A stretch of DNA of 16,216 bases, taken from contig WFRI01000067.1 in NCBI GenBank assembly GCA_015486615.1, forward strand, positions 1-16,216, given 5' to 3'. Positions 5,577 through 13,533 of this stretch are shown here, one piece after another. A program made the translations under genes and the position numbers. The first letter of the stretch is position 1. Each line of letters starts with the position of its first letter. This DNA is from Candidatus Omnitrophota bacterium. Lineage in GTDB: Bacteria > Omnitrophota > Gorgyraeia > Duberdicusellales > Duberdicusellaceae. The notes under the pieces were generated by a model that was not told where the DNA came from, did not search any database, and was given only the letters and a program-made list of their open reading frames with translations.

Positions 5577-6047
5577 ATGAGAATTTCAGAGTATTTGGCA
5601 GAAGAGTGTATTTTTTTCGGCATAAAACCCGGAAGGAGTAAAGCAGATACATTAAAACAAATAGTCAATAAAGTTTCTAAACTCAGGAAGTTCCCGCCGG
5701 ACAGAATTAAAAAAATAATCAAGAAGGTTTTAAACAGAGAGAAATTAGGTTCTACTGCTATCGGCCAGGGTGTTGCTATTCCTCATGTCCGGGTGGATTT
5801 TGTCAGAAAGCCGATAATTTCCGTGGCAGTTTTTGAGGATGGGGTTGATTTAGGGGCATTGGACGGCGGGAGAGTTTTTTTAGTTTTTTTTATAATTTCT
5901 CCGGAGAAATCAGAAGGCCTTCATCTTAAGGTTTTGGCTAATATAAGCCGTCTTTTAAGAGATAAGTTTTTTTTGGCAAAGTTAAAATCCATAAAAACTC
6001 CTAAAGATATGAAAAGGGCTATAGAATTTCAGGAGAAGAAAATATGA
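5577..6047 (+). CDS. PTS EIIA type-2 domain protein (PtsN/fructose IIA-like)
   Basis: This 156-aa single-domain EIIA accepts phosphate from phospho-HPr. The phosphorylated histidine is H70 in GQGVAIPHVR, the hallmark of the fructose/mannitol/nitrogen-PTS IIA family. A second conserved His (H116, in EGLHLKVLANIS) marks the active-site pocket. No EIIB or EIIC domain is attached or nearby, which favours a regulatory PtsN-like role over sugar uptake. The start is the first ATG after an in-frame stop at 5562. The upstream Shine-Dalgarno is poor. The stop overlaps the yvcK-like start (ATGA, 6044-6047). A regulatory role is inferred from context. It may share a transcript with the tRNAs just upstream, as no strong promoter was seen in the 50-bp gap. 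Confidence 0.9.
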   Translation: MRISEYLAEECIFFGIKPGRSKADTLKQIVNKVSKLRKFPPDRIKKIIKKVLNREKLGSTAIGQGVAIPHVRVDFVRKPIISVAVFEDGVDLGALDGGRVFLVFFIISPEKSEGLHLKVLANISRLLRDKFFLAKLKSIKTPKDMKRAIEFQEKKI

Positions 6048-7303
6048 TATTTAGGTTTAAATGGCTGTTTCCGGGATTAAGGCTGAAACGCTGGATATTT
6101 TTGTGTATTATTGGAGGTTTTTTATCTATTTACGCAGGAGTTAAATTCTTCGTTGATAAAAGTTTTAACTTAATTTGGAGCGCGGTTTTCATTCTTGGGG
6201 TTTTTGTCTTAATTTTCGGGATAGTCCTTTTTATACGAAGCATAATAGAAGTTTTTGCGCCCAGAAAAAAAGGCCAGTTGTTAAATGTTGTTTTTCAAAA
6301 AAGGTATTTAGAAAAAGGGCATAAGGTAGTGGCAATAGGCGGAGGCACAGGCTTGTCTAATCTGCTTTCAGGGCTGAAAAATTATACTCATAATATAACT
6401 GCAATAGTAACTGTGGCTGACGAAGGCGGCAGTTCCGGACGTTTAAGGAAAGAATTTGACATCCTTCCTCCGGGGGATATCAGAAACTGTCTTGTGGCTT
6501 TGGCTGACGCCTCAGGATTGATGCGCCGGCTTTTTCAATACCGGTTTGAGAGAGGAGAAGGATTTGAAGGCCACAGTTTTGGGAATTTGTTTATTACTGC
6601 TATGAAAGAAGTTACCGGGAATTTTGACGTGGCAATTAAAGAATCCAGCAAAATACTGGCTATTAAAGGCCAGGTTTTGCCGGTTACTTTGGAAAAGATA
6701 AGGATAAAGGCTGAATATATTGACGGAAGTACTGTTGAAGGAGAAGATGTTATTCCGAAAAAGGTTATTCCGATAAAGAAGATTTCACTCTCTCCACAGG
6801 GGGTAAAGGCTAATGAGGAGGCTGTTCAGTCGATAAAATCCGCAGATATAATAGTGATGGGCCCGGGGAGTTTATATACCAGTATTCTGCCTACTCTACT
6901 TGTAGAGAATATTACTGAGGCTATTAAAAACTCCCATGCTTTGAAAATATATATTTGCAATGTGATGACCCAGTATGGCGAGACTGACGGGTTTACTGCT
7001 TCTATGCATATAAAGGCTTTAGTTGAACATACTTGTCCGGAGATATTGGACTGTTGTATATTAAATTCCGCTGCTTCTGATTCAAGCAGGCTGCTGCGTT
7101 ATGCTGAGCAAAAGTCTTTTCCGGTTATTCCGGATTCTGATGTTATAGAGAATATGGGCTACTGGGTTGTTGAAGACGATTTAATCAGCAGGCAGGATTA
7201 TATCAGGCATAATCCTGTGAAACTGGTTAAAAAAATTATGGAAACTTATTCTTATTGGGTAAGAAATGGCAAAAATAGAGCAAAAAATATTAATAACAAA
7301 TAA
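6044..7303 (+). CDS. YvcK/GlmR-family (gluconeogenesis factor, UPF0052) protein with N-terminal membrane anchor
   Basis: The core matches the YvcK/CofD-like family, Rossmann-like proteins that bind UDP-GlcNAc and control carbon flux and cell-wall precursor synthesis in Firmicutes. Signatures are VVAIGGGTGLSNLLSGL (residues 95-111), TVADEGGSSGRLR (residues 123-135) and LPPGDIRNCLVALAD (residues 141-155), plus the later MGPGSLYTSILPTLL block. The protein is 419 aa, longer than soluble YvcK (about 320). The excess is an N-terminal extension with two predicted transmembrane helices near residues 16-36 and 44-66, which would tether the domain to the inner membrane. It starts within the EIIA stop codon, with AGGAG at 6031-6035, and its 3' end overlaps the HPr gene by 38 nt. 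Coupling to the PTS is inferred from context. Confidence 0.9.
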   Translation: MIFRFKWLFPGLRLKRWIFLCIIGGFLSIYAGVKFFVDKSFNLIWSAVFILGVFVLIFGIVLFIRSIIEVFAPRKKGQLLNVVFQKRYLEKGHKVVAIGGGTGLSNLLSGLKNYTHNITAIVTVADEGGSSGRLRKEFDILPPGDIRNCLVALADASGLMRRLFQYRFERGEGFEGHSFGNLFITAMKEVTGNFDVAIKESSKILAIKGQVLPVTLEKIRIKAEYIDGSTVEGEDVIPKKVIPIKKISLSPQGVKANEEAVQSIKSADIIVMGPGSLYTSILPTLLVENITEAIKNSHALKIYICNVMTQYGETDGFTASMHIKALVEHTCPEILDCCILNSAASDSSRLLRYAEQKSFPVIPDSDVIENMGYWVVEDDLISRQDYIRHNPVKLVKKIMETYSYWVRNGKNRAKNINNK

Positions 7304-7529
7304 ACTTGGCTTGCATGCCCGGCCGGCTGCTTTATTCGTGCAGACTGCGGCTAAGTTTGATTCTTCCATTTATATTAAAAAAACCGGCGAGGCTGTCAAT
7401 GCCAAGTCTATAATGAATATTTTAAGCTTGGGCGTTGAGGCCGGCACGACTATTCTTCTAATCGCTGAGGGCGATGATGCAGAAAGGGCAATAGGAGAAT
7501 TAAGAAAAATTTTAGAGGCCGATGAGTAA
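7266..7529 (+). CDS. ptsH: Phosphocarrier protein HPr
   Basis: This 87-aa HPr passes phosphate from enzyme I to EIIA proteins. The catalytic histidine is H17 in NKLGLHARPAALFVQ. The regulatory serine is S48 in AKSIMNILSLG, equivalent to Ser46, which suggests control by an HPr kinase elsewhere in the genome. The C-terminal block LIAEGDDAERAIGEL is typical. The gene begins inside the end of the yvcK-like gene and its stop overlaps the ptsI start by 8 nt, so the genes are probably translationally coupled. The Shine-Dalgarno is weak. Confidence 0.97.
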   Translation: MAKIEQKILITNKLGLHARPAALFVQTAAKFDSSIYIKKTGEAVNAKSIMNILSLGVEAGTTILLIAEGDDAERAIGELRKILEADE

Positions 7530-9288
7530 AAAATTAAAAGGAGTATCTGCTTCCTTAGGTATATCTATAGGCAAGTGCCTGGTTTTAAACAGGGAGGAGT
7601 TTATTGTTACCAAAAGGAAAGTTTCTTTAGACGATATTCCTAAGGAAATTCTGCGTTTTGAAGATGCTTTAATCAATACCCGCAGAGAAATTTTATCTTT
7701 GCAAAAGAATATAGAAGAAAAATTAGGGACTAAACATGCCCAGATTTTTGATGCCCACCTTTTGGTATTAGAAGACAGAGTTTTGGTTGAAGATGTGATT
7801 ACCCGGATAAAGAAAGAAAAAGTTAATGTTGAATATGCTTTTAACCAAGTCATTAAAAAGCATATTGATACCTTTATGAATATGAAGGATGAGTATTTGC
7901 GGGAAAGAGTTTTTGATATAAAGGATGTTGCCAAAAGAGTTTTAAGCCGTTTATTCAAAGAAGAAATGCCTTCTTTGGAGGGGTTAAAGGACAAAGTTAT
8001 TATTGTAGCGCATGATTTATCTCCGGCAGATACCGCTTCTTTGCATCATAAGAATATTTTAGGTTTTGTTACTGACATTGGCGGGCCTACTTCTCATACC
8101 GCAATTATTGCCCGCTCTTCGGGAATTCCTGCTGTTGTAGGGGTAGAGACTGCTACTCAGGCTGTGTCTTCCGGCGATACTTTGATTATTGACGGGTATG
8201 CGGGAGTGGTGATAGTAAATCCTTCAGAAGAAACTAAGCGCGATTATTTGGAGAGGCAGAGAGAAGAGATAAAACGCAAGAGATATTTGGCTGCACTTAA
8301 AAAAGTCCCTTCAGAAACCAAAGATAAAAGGAAGGTTTCAATAGCAGGCAATGTAGAGTTCCCCGGTGAAATTGGGAATGTTATAGAGTGGGGCGCGGAA
8401 GGAATAGGTCTTTATAGGACGGAATATATGTTTTTAGGCCGGGATAATTTTCCTTCGGAAGAGGAGCAGTATAAAACTTATTTTTCTTCAGCGAAAAGAG
8501 TTCATCCTTTTCCGGTAATTATCCGGACATTGGATTTAGGCGGGGATAAATTTCTAACCCGCCCGGATATTCCTCCGGATTTACATCCTTTTTTAGGCTG
8601 GCGGGCGATTAGGTTTTGTCTTGCCCGGCCGGATATTTTTAAGACTCAGTTGCGGGCTATTTTAAGAGCCTCGCGCCTGGGAAACGTGAAGATTATGTTT
8701 CCAATGATTTCCGGAGTGGATGAGATTAAAAAAGCCAAAGAAATTCTGGAAGAGACAAAGCAGGAGTTGAGAGAAAAAGGCGAGCTTTTTGATGAGACTA
8801 TAGAACTGGGGATTATGATTGAAGTGCCGTCCGCGGCTTTGACTAGTGATATTTTAGCCAAAGAAGTCAATTTTTTCAGTATTGGCACCAATGATTTAAT
8901 TCAATACTCTTTGGCTGTGGACCGCGGCAATGAAAAGGTGGCTTATCTTTATGAACCCCTGCATCCGGCCGTACTAAAGCTGATAAATTTGGTAGTAAAA
9001 AACGCGCATAAGAATGATATCTGGATAGGGATGTGTGGCGAGATGGCTTCCAGTCCTATGTTTGCTTTTTTGCTTTTAGGCCTGGGCTTGGACGAATTTA
9101 GCGTTTCTTTCCCTATGGTGCCGAGAATAAAGAGGCTTATTCGGGCAGTAGATTTTTCCCGGGCTAAAGAATTTGCCCGTTATGCATTAAGCCTTTCTTC
9201 CGCATCTGAAATAAGCAAAGGATTGGAAAAAATTCTTAAAGCAGAATTAAAGAATAAATTTGAAGAAATCGTAACAGCAGGGTTATGA
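7522..9288 (+). CDS. ptsI: PTS enzyme I (phosphoenolpyruvate-protein phosphotransferase)
   Basis: Enzyme I (588 aa, normal length) takes phosphate from PEP and loads HPr. The N-terminal HPr-binding and swivel domain carries the phosphorylated histidine H192 in GGPTSHTAIIARSSGIPAVVG. The C-terminal PEP-binding TIM barrel has R299 in GLYRTEYMF, the TLDLGGDK block, the Mg2+-binding IMIEVPSAAL and GTNDLIQYSLAVDRGNE blocks, and the catalytic cysteine C505 in GMCGEMASSP. All catalytic residues are visible. It is cytoplasmic and lies in the same operon as HPr and EIIA. No PTS permease is in the window. Its stop overlaps the next start (ATGA, 9285-9288). Confidence 0.98.
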   Translation: MSKKLKGVSASLGISIGKCLVLNREEFIVTKRKVSLDDIPKEILRFEDALINTRREILSLQKNIEEKLGTKHAQIFDAHLLVLEDRVLVEDVITRIKKEKVNVEYAFNQVIKKHIDTFMNMKDEYLRERVFDIKDVAKRVLSRLFKEEMPSLEGLKDKVIIVAHDLSPADTASLHHKNILGFVTDIGGPTSHTAIIARSSGIPAVVGVETATQAVSSGDTLIIDGYAGVVIVNPSEETKRDYLERQREEIKRKRYLAALKKVPSETKDKRKVSIAGNVEFPGEIGNVIEWGAEGIGLYRTEYMFLGRDNFPSEEEQYKTYFSSAKRVHPFPVIIRTLDLGGDKFLTRPDIPPDLHPFLGWRAIRFCLARPDIFKTQLRAILRASRLGNVKIMFPMISGVDEIKKAKEILEETKQELREKGELFDETIELGIMIEVPSAALTSDILAKEVNFFSIGTNDLIQYSLAVDRGNEKVAYLYEPLHPAVLKLINLVVKNAHKNDIWIGMCGEMASSPMFAFLLLGLGLDEFSVSFPMVPRIKRLIRAVDFSRAKEFARYALSLSSASEISKGLEKILKAELKNKFEEIVTAGL

Positions 9289-10016
9289 AAATTATAATTT
9301 TAGCCGGCGGGTATGGAACTCGTTTATACCCTTTAACTCTGGATATTCCCAAAGCCTTGCTGCCTATAGGCAGGAGGGTTTTATTGGATTTTATTATTGA
9401 TAAAGTCAGGCCTTTTAATACTAAAGTTTATGTTGTAACCAATAATAAATTTTATTCTAAAATTGGAGAATGGGCAGGAAATGTGCAGGGAGTAAATATT
9501 GAAGTGGTAAATGACAATACTAATTCTCCGGAAGAAAGGCTGGGTGCTATAGGCGATATAAAATTTATCCTTGATAAAAAGGGAATTGAGGAAGATGTTT
9601 TAATTTTAGGCAGTGATAACATTTTTGACTGGGAATTAGAAGGGTTTGTTAAGTTCTCTTCAGATAAGAATGCTTTTTGTATGGGGGCCTATGATATAAA
9701 AGACCTAAATTTAGCAAAACGGTTTGGGACCGTAAAGATTGACAGCAGCAGCAGAATTGTTGATATGCGGGAAAAGCCGGAATTTCCGGAGAGCAGTCTT
9801 ATCGCTGCCTGTATTTACTATTTTCCTAAGAGCCGGATGTTTTTGCTGGATAAGTATATGCAGGGTAATCTGGATAGAGATGCTTCCGGAAAATTTATAG
9901 AGTGGGTTTATAAAAAGGAATCTGCTTTTGGCTATGTTTTTAGCGGGGTTTGGCTGGATATCGGGCATAAGGATTCTTTAGAAGAGGCTAATTCAAAATT
10001 CGGAGGTTTAAGATGA
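9285..10016 (+). CDS. Sugar-phosphate nucleotidyltransferase family protein
   Basis: This 243-aa Rossmann-like NTP-transferase resembles glucose-1-phosphate thymidylyl/uridylyltransferases, which make NDP-sugars from NTP and sugar-1-phosphate. The nucleotide-binding loop is AGGYGTRLYPLT (residues 7-18), followed by the substrate loop PKALLPIG (residues 22-29). The metal-binding acidic motif is GSDNIF (residues 109-114). A further WLDIGHKDSLEEAN block near residue 222 fits the family C-terminus. There is no C-terminal left-handed beta-helix, so it is the short form like RmlA. The exact sugar and nucleotide cannot be told. It overlaps both ptsI and metK by 4 bases. Confidence 0.88.
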   Translation: MKIIILAGGYGTRLYPLTLDIPKALLPIGRRVLLDFIIDKVRPFNTKVYVVTNNKFYSKIGEWAGNVQGVNIEVVNDNTNSPEERLGAIGDIKFILDKKGIEEDVLILGSDNIFDWELEGFVKFSSDKNAFCMGAYDIKDLNLAKRFGTVKIDSSSRIVDMREKPEFPESSLIAACIYYFPKSRMFLLDKYMQGNLDRDASGKFIEWVYKKESAFGYVFSGVWLDIGHKDSLEEANSKFGGLR

Positions 10017-11143
10017 AGCATTATTTTACTTCAGAATCGGTGACAGAAGGGCATCCTGACAAAGTTTGCGACCAGGTTTCCGATGCTGTTTTAGATGCAG
10101 TTTTAGCACAAGATAGGCGGGGCAGGGTTGCTTGTGAGGCTTTGGCCACCCGCGGGGTTATTTTTGTTGCTGGAGAAATTACTACAGATTGTTATGTGGA
10201 AGTGCCTAAGATAGTAAGAAATTTAGTAAAGGATATAGGCTATGATGACCCGTCTATGGGGTTTGATTATCAGAGCTGCGGAGTAATTACGGCTATTCAG
10301 GAGCAGTCTCCGGATATCGCCTTAGGTGTAGATACTGGCGGGGCAGGTGACCAGGGGCTTATGTTTGGTTATGCCTGCAGGCAGACAAAGGAACTTATGC
10401 CTTTGCCGATTATGCTTTCGCATAAACTGGCTATGCGTCTTTCTGAAGTAAGGAAGAAGAAAATCCTTAATTACCTGAGGCCGGACGGCAAGTCCCAGGT
10501 TACTGTAGAATATGAAGATAATACTCCTAAAAGAATTGAGGCGGTGATAATTGGAGCTCACCACAGCCCGGCAGTCAATACTAAAGACTTGCGCAGGGAT
10601 ATTCAGGAGCTGGTGATAAATTATATCCTTCCTAAAGAATTGGTGGACAAACGCACAAAAATTTTTATTAACGCTACTGGAAGATTTGAAATCGGCGGGC
10701 CTGTGGCGGATACAGGGGTTACCGGCAGAAAGATTATTGTGGATACTTACGGAGGCTATGCCCGGCATGGAGGGGGTTGTTATTCCGGTAAAGATCCGTC
10801 CAAAGTTGACCGTTCGGCTTCGTATATGGCTCGTTATATAGCCAAGAATATTGTGGCTGCGGGATTGTGTGATGAGTGCGAAATTCAATTATCTTATTGT
10901 ATCGGCGTTGCCGAGCCTGTTTCGGTAAATATTAACAGTTTTGGCACGGCAAAAGTTGACGAAGGAAAAATATCTTCGGCAGTAAGAGACATTTTTAAAC
11001 TTACTCCTAAAGGTATTATAGAAGAGTTAGATTTATTAAGACCTATATATGTTAAAACCGCTTCTTTCGGGCATTTTGGCCGGGATATTTTTCCCTGGGA
11101 ATCTACAGATAAAACGCAGGAGTTGAGAAAACTTCTTGAATAA
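10013..11143 (+). CDS. metK: S-adenosylmethionine synthetase
   Basis: MetK makes SAM from methionine and ATP and is a cytoplasmic tetramer. At 376 aa it is near the usual length. The N-terminal SESVTEGHPDKVCDQVSDAVLD carries catalytic H14 and the Mg-binding D16. The GAGDQGLMFGYA motif is at residues 110-121. GRFEIGGPVADTGVTGRKI and the P-loop-like GGGCYSGKDPSKVDRSASY complete the active site. A cysteine-tyrosine pair stands where many MetK proteins have GGAFSGKD, a conservative family variation. GGAGG lies 7 nt upstream of the ATG. It is followed after 28 bp by ahcY, so the two enzymes of the activated-methyl cycle are adjacent. Confidence 0.98.
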   Translation: MKHYFTSESVTEGHPDKVCDQVSDAVLDAVLAQDRRGRVACEALATRGVIFVAGEITTDCYVEVPKIVRNLVKDIGYDDPSMGFDYQSCGVITAIQEQSPDIALGVDTGGAGDQGLMFGYACRQTKELMPLPIMLSHKLAMRLSEVRKKKILNYLRPDGKSQVTVEYEDNTPKRIEAVIIGAHHSPAVNTKDLRRDIQELVINYILPKELVDKRTKIFINATGRFEIGGPVADTGVTGRKIIVDTYGGYARHGGGCYSGKDPSKVDRSASYMARYIAKNIVAAGLCDECEIQLSYCIGVAEPVSVNINSFGTAKVDEGKISSAVRDIFKLTPKGIIEELDLLRPIYVKTASFGHFGRDIFPWESTDKTQELRKLLE

Positions 11144-11171
11144 CCTTGGGCAATTTTAAAGAAAGGAAGAA

Positions 11172-12440
11172 ATGAAATACGATATAAAAGACAAAAGTTT
11201 AAGGAAATCAGGCAAGGACAGAATCTTGTGGGCATTGGAAAGAATGCCGGTATTGGAATTGGTCAGAAAAGATTTTTCTGAGAAAAAACCTTTAAAAGGT
11301 ATTACCATAGGCGCCTGCCTGCACGTAACTACGGAAACAGCGGCTTTGGCTATTACCTTAAAATCCGCCGGAGCAAATGTGGCTGTCTGCGCGTCTAACC
11401 CTTTATCTACTCAGGACGATACAGCGGCTTCATTGGTTTTTGATTATGGGATACCTGTTTTTGCTGTAAAAGGAGAAAATAACAAAAAGTACTACCAGCA
11501 TATTTACAGCGTTCTGGGTTTTAATCCGCAGATAACTTTAGACGACGGAGCGGATCTAATCAGCACAATCCATAAACAGTTTTATTCCGGCAAGTTTCCC
11601 AAAAGCCGCCTGCCCTGGGCCAGCACTGAAGAAACTACAACTGGAGTTATCAGACTGAAGGCTTTGGAAAAAAGCGGCAAACTGCTTTATCCGATAATTG
11701 CGGTTAACGACGCTTATACCAAGCATTTATTTGACAACCGTTATGGTACAGGCCAGTCAACTCTTGACGGCATACTTAGGGCTACGAATAAACTTATTGC
11801 CGGGACGGTATTTTTGACCTGCGGCTATGGCTGGTGTTCACGCGGAATTGCCCAAAAAGCCAGAGGCTTAGGCGCTAATGTTATTGTGGCGGAGGTAGAT
11901 CCTCTGAAAGCCTTGGAAGCAGTAATGGATGGGTTTTTAGTTATGCCGATAAAAGATGCGGTAAAGCGGGCTGATATTATTGTGACTGCTACCGGAGATA
12001 TTAACGTTATCCGCAGAGAACATTTTCCTTTAATGAAAGACAAAGTGGTAATTGCTAATTCCGGACATTTTAACGTGGAAATAGAGACAGAGGCTTTGCA
12101 GGAAATAAGCAGATCTGTTAAAGAGGTAAAGCCATTGGTAAAACAGTTTGTTTTGAAAAATAACAAAAGAGTGTATCTTCTGGCTGAAGGAAGGCTGGTT
12201 AATCTTTCCTGTGCGGAGGGACATCCTGCGGAAGTTATGGATATGTCTTTTGCTAATCAGGCTTTAAGCTGCAGATTTATAGCAGAAAAGGCTGCTAAAT
12301 TGTCTCGAAAAGTATATAAGGTTCCGGATTTTATTGACCAGAGAGTTGCTAAGTTAAAATTGGCTTCTTTAGGCGTCCGCATAGACAATTTAACCCGCCG
12401 GCAAAAAGAATATTTACACAGCTGGCAGGCGGGAACATAA
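11172..12440 (+). CDS. ahcY: Adenosylhomocysteinase (S-adenosylhomocysteine hydrolase), Thermotoga/archaeal-like form
   Basis: AhcY reversibly splits S-adenosylhomocysteine, the by-product of SAM-dependent methylation, into adenosine and homocysteine using bound NAD. The 422-aa protein has the substrate motifs ACLHVTTETAAL and CASNPLSTQDDTAA, STEETTTGVIRL, and NDAYTKHLFDNRYGTGQST with the conserved Lys and Asp. The NAD-binding loop reads CGYGWCSRG (residues 217-225), where most bacterial and eukaryotic enzymes have GYGDVGKG. This GYGWC type, with no ~40-residue insertion and no C-terminal KPDHYRY tail, is what is recalled for Thermotoga and archaeal enzymes. AAAGGAAG precedes the ATG. It pairs functionally with metK just upstream. 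Confidence 0.97.
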   Translation: MKYDIKDKSLRKSGKDRILWALERMPVLELVRKDFSEKKPLKGITIGACLHVTTETAALAITLKSAGANVAVCASNPLSTQDDTAASLVFDYGIPVFAVKGENNKKYYQHIYSVLGFNPQITLDDGADLISTIHKQFYSGKFPKSRLPWASTEETTTGVIRLKALEKSGKLLYPIIAVNDAYTKHLFDNRYGTGQSTLDGILRATNKLIAGTVFLTCGYGWCSRGIAQKARGLGANVIVAEVDPLKALEAVMDGFLVMPIKDAVKRADIIVTATGDINVIRREHFPLMKDKVVIANSGHFNVEIETEALQEISRSVKEVKPLVKQFVLKNNKRVYLLAEGRLVNLSCAEGHPAEVMDMSFANQALSCRFIAEKAAKLSRKVYKVPDFIDQRVAKLKLASLGVRIDNLTRRQKEYLHSWQAGT

Positions 12441-12460
12441 GAAAGGCTGATAGGAATGCT

Positions 12461-13432
12461 ATGGGAAAGATAAAAAGAATCGGAGTTCTGACTTCCGGAG
12501 GCGACAGCGCGGGGATGAATGCAGCCATACGTGCAGTTGTGCGCACAGCAACTGTCAAAAAAATAGAAGTCGTGGGTTTTATCCGGGGGTATGAGGGCTT
12601 GATTAATGCAGACTACCGCAGAATGGACAGCCGCTCTGTTTCCGGTATAGTTAATTTAGGCGGGACAGTTTTAAAAACCGCCCGTTCTAAAAGATTTGCT
12701 GCTAAAGAAGGCCGCAGGCAGGCTTATGCAACTTTGAAGAATTTGTCTATAGATGGTTTGGTTGTTATTGGCGGAGATGGGAGTTTTCGCGGGGCAGAGA
12801 AGTTTGGCCGGGAATATAATTTTCCGGTTATCGGTATTCCCGGGACAATAGACAATGATATTGCCGGGACAGATTTTACTTTAGGTTCAGATACAGCAGT
12901 TAATGTTGCCTTAGATGCTGTGGACAAAATACGCGACACTGCTACTTCTATGGAAAGAATTTTTGTCATTGAAGTTATGGGCAGAAACAGCGGCTATATT
13001 GCCCTGCAGGTTGCTTTGGCCGGAGGCTGTGAGGAGGTTTTGATCCCTGAAAGAAATTTCAACATTAATAAAGTATGCGAAAGTATAACCGAAGGAAATA
13101 TCCGGGGTAAGATAAGCTGGATAGTCATTGTCGCTGAGGGCAGGGGCAAGGCTGCAGATATTGCCGATAGAATTCATAAGATAACCGGATTAGAGACGCG
13201 GGTGACAGTATTAGGCCATATTCAAAGAGGCGGCAGGCCTACTTATGCAGATAGGGTTTTAGGCGCTAAATTCGGGAGTTTTGCTGTAGAACTGCTTCTT
13301 AAAGGCCAGACTTTGAAGACAACCGGCATAAAATCCCAAAAATTAGTCAGTATAGATTTTAATTATGCTATAAAGAACAAAAAACTTCTGGAAGCAGATT
13401 CTTACCTCAAATTAATAAAGATTTTGACTTAG
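12461..13432 (+). CDS. pfkA: ATP-dependent 6-phosphofructokinase
   Basis: PfkA phosphorylates fructose-6-phosphate to fructose-1,6-bisphosphate, the committing step of glycolysis. At 323 aa it matches the bacterial ATP-PfkA length. The ATP loop is TSGGDSAGMNAAIRAVVR (residues 11-28). GGDGSFRGA (residues 104-112) and PGTIDND (residues 127-133, catalytic D131) carry the glycines that mark ATP use. PPi-dependent enzymes usually have GGDD and PKTIDND. MGRNSGYIAL and the fructose-phosphate-binding GHIQRGGRPTYADR follow. The start ATG has AGGA five bases upstream. It is 20 bp after ahcY and directly before a separately promoted class II aldolase. Confidence 0.97.
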   Translation: MGKIKRIGVLTSGGDSAGMNAAIRAVVRTATVKKIEVVGFIRGYEGLINADYRRMDSRSVSGIVNLGGTVLKTARSKRFAAKEGRRQAYATLKNLSIDGLVVIGGDGSFRGAEKFGREYNFPVIGIPGTIDNDIAGTDFTLGSDTAVNVALDAVDKIRDTATSMERIFVIEVMGRNSGYIALQVALAGGCEEVLIPERNFNINKVCESITEGNIRGKISWIVIVAEGRGKAADIADRIHKITGLETRVTVLGHIQRGGRPTYADRVLGAKFGSFAVELLLKGQTLKTTGIKSQKLVSIDFNYAIKNKKLLEADSYLKLIKILT

Positions 13433-13452
13433 ATTTCGCTTTAGTATATAAT
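13424..13452 (+). promoter_or_regulatory. Near-consensus sigma-70 promoter before the class II aldolase
   Basis: TTGACT (13424-13429) and a perfect TATAAT (13447-13452) are separated by exactly 17 bp. The -35 box overlaps the last codons and stop of pfkA. Transcription would begin near 13459, leaving a leader of about 75 nt before the aldolase ATG, which has a strong AAGGAGAG site. Confidence 0.85.
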
Positions 13453-13533
13453 GCATTCCTTATTCCGATATTAAAAGCAGAAATAATGAGTGTAAAATAA
13501 AGGATATTAGTTTTTAAAAAGGAAGGAGAGAAT

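Noticed and set aside
4978..5652. Minus-strand open frames (4978-5280 and 5437-5652)
   Set aside because: They lie over the tRNA cluster. Peptide text such as GRDLNPQP is the familiar artefact of translating tRNA antisense strands.
9968..10012. Possible SAM riboswitch controlling metK
   Set aside because: metK overlaps the preceding coding gene, leaving no leader. No SAM-box-like fold was seen there, nor in the 28-bp gap before ahcY.
10322..10888. 188-aa minus-strand open frame opposite metK
   Set aside because: It is fully inside a certain metK gene, has no family resemblance and no start signals, so it is a shadow frame.
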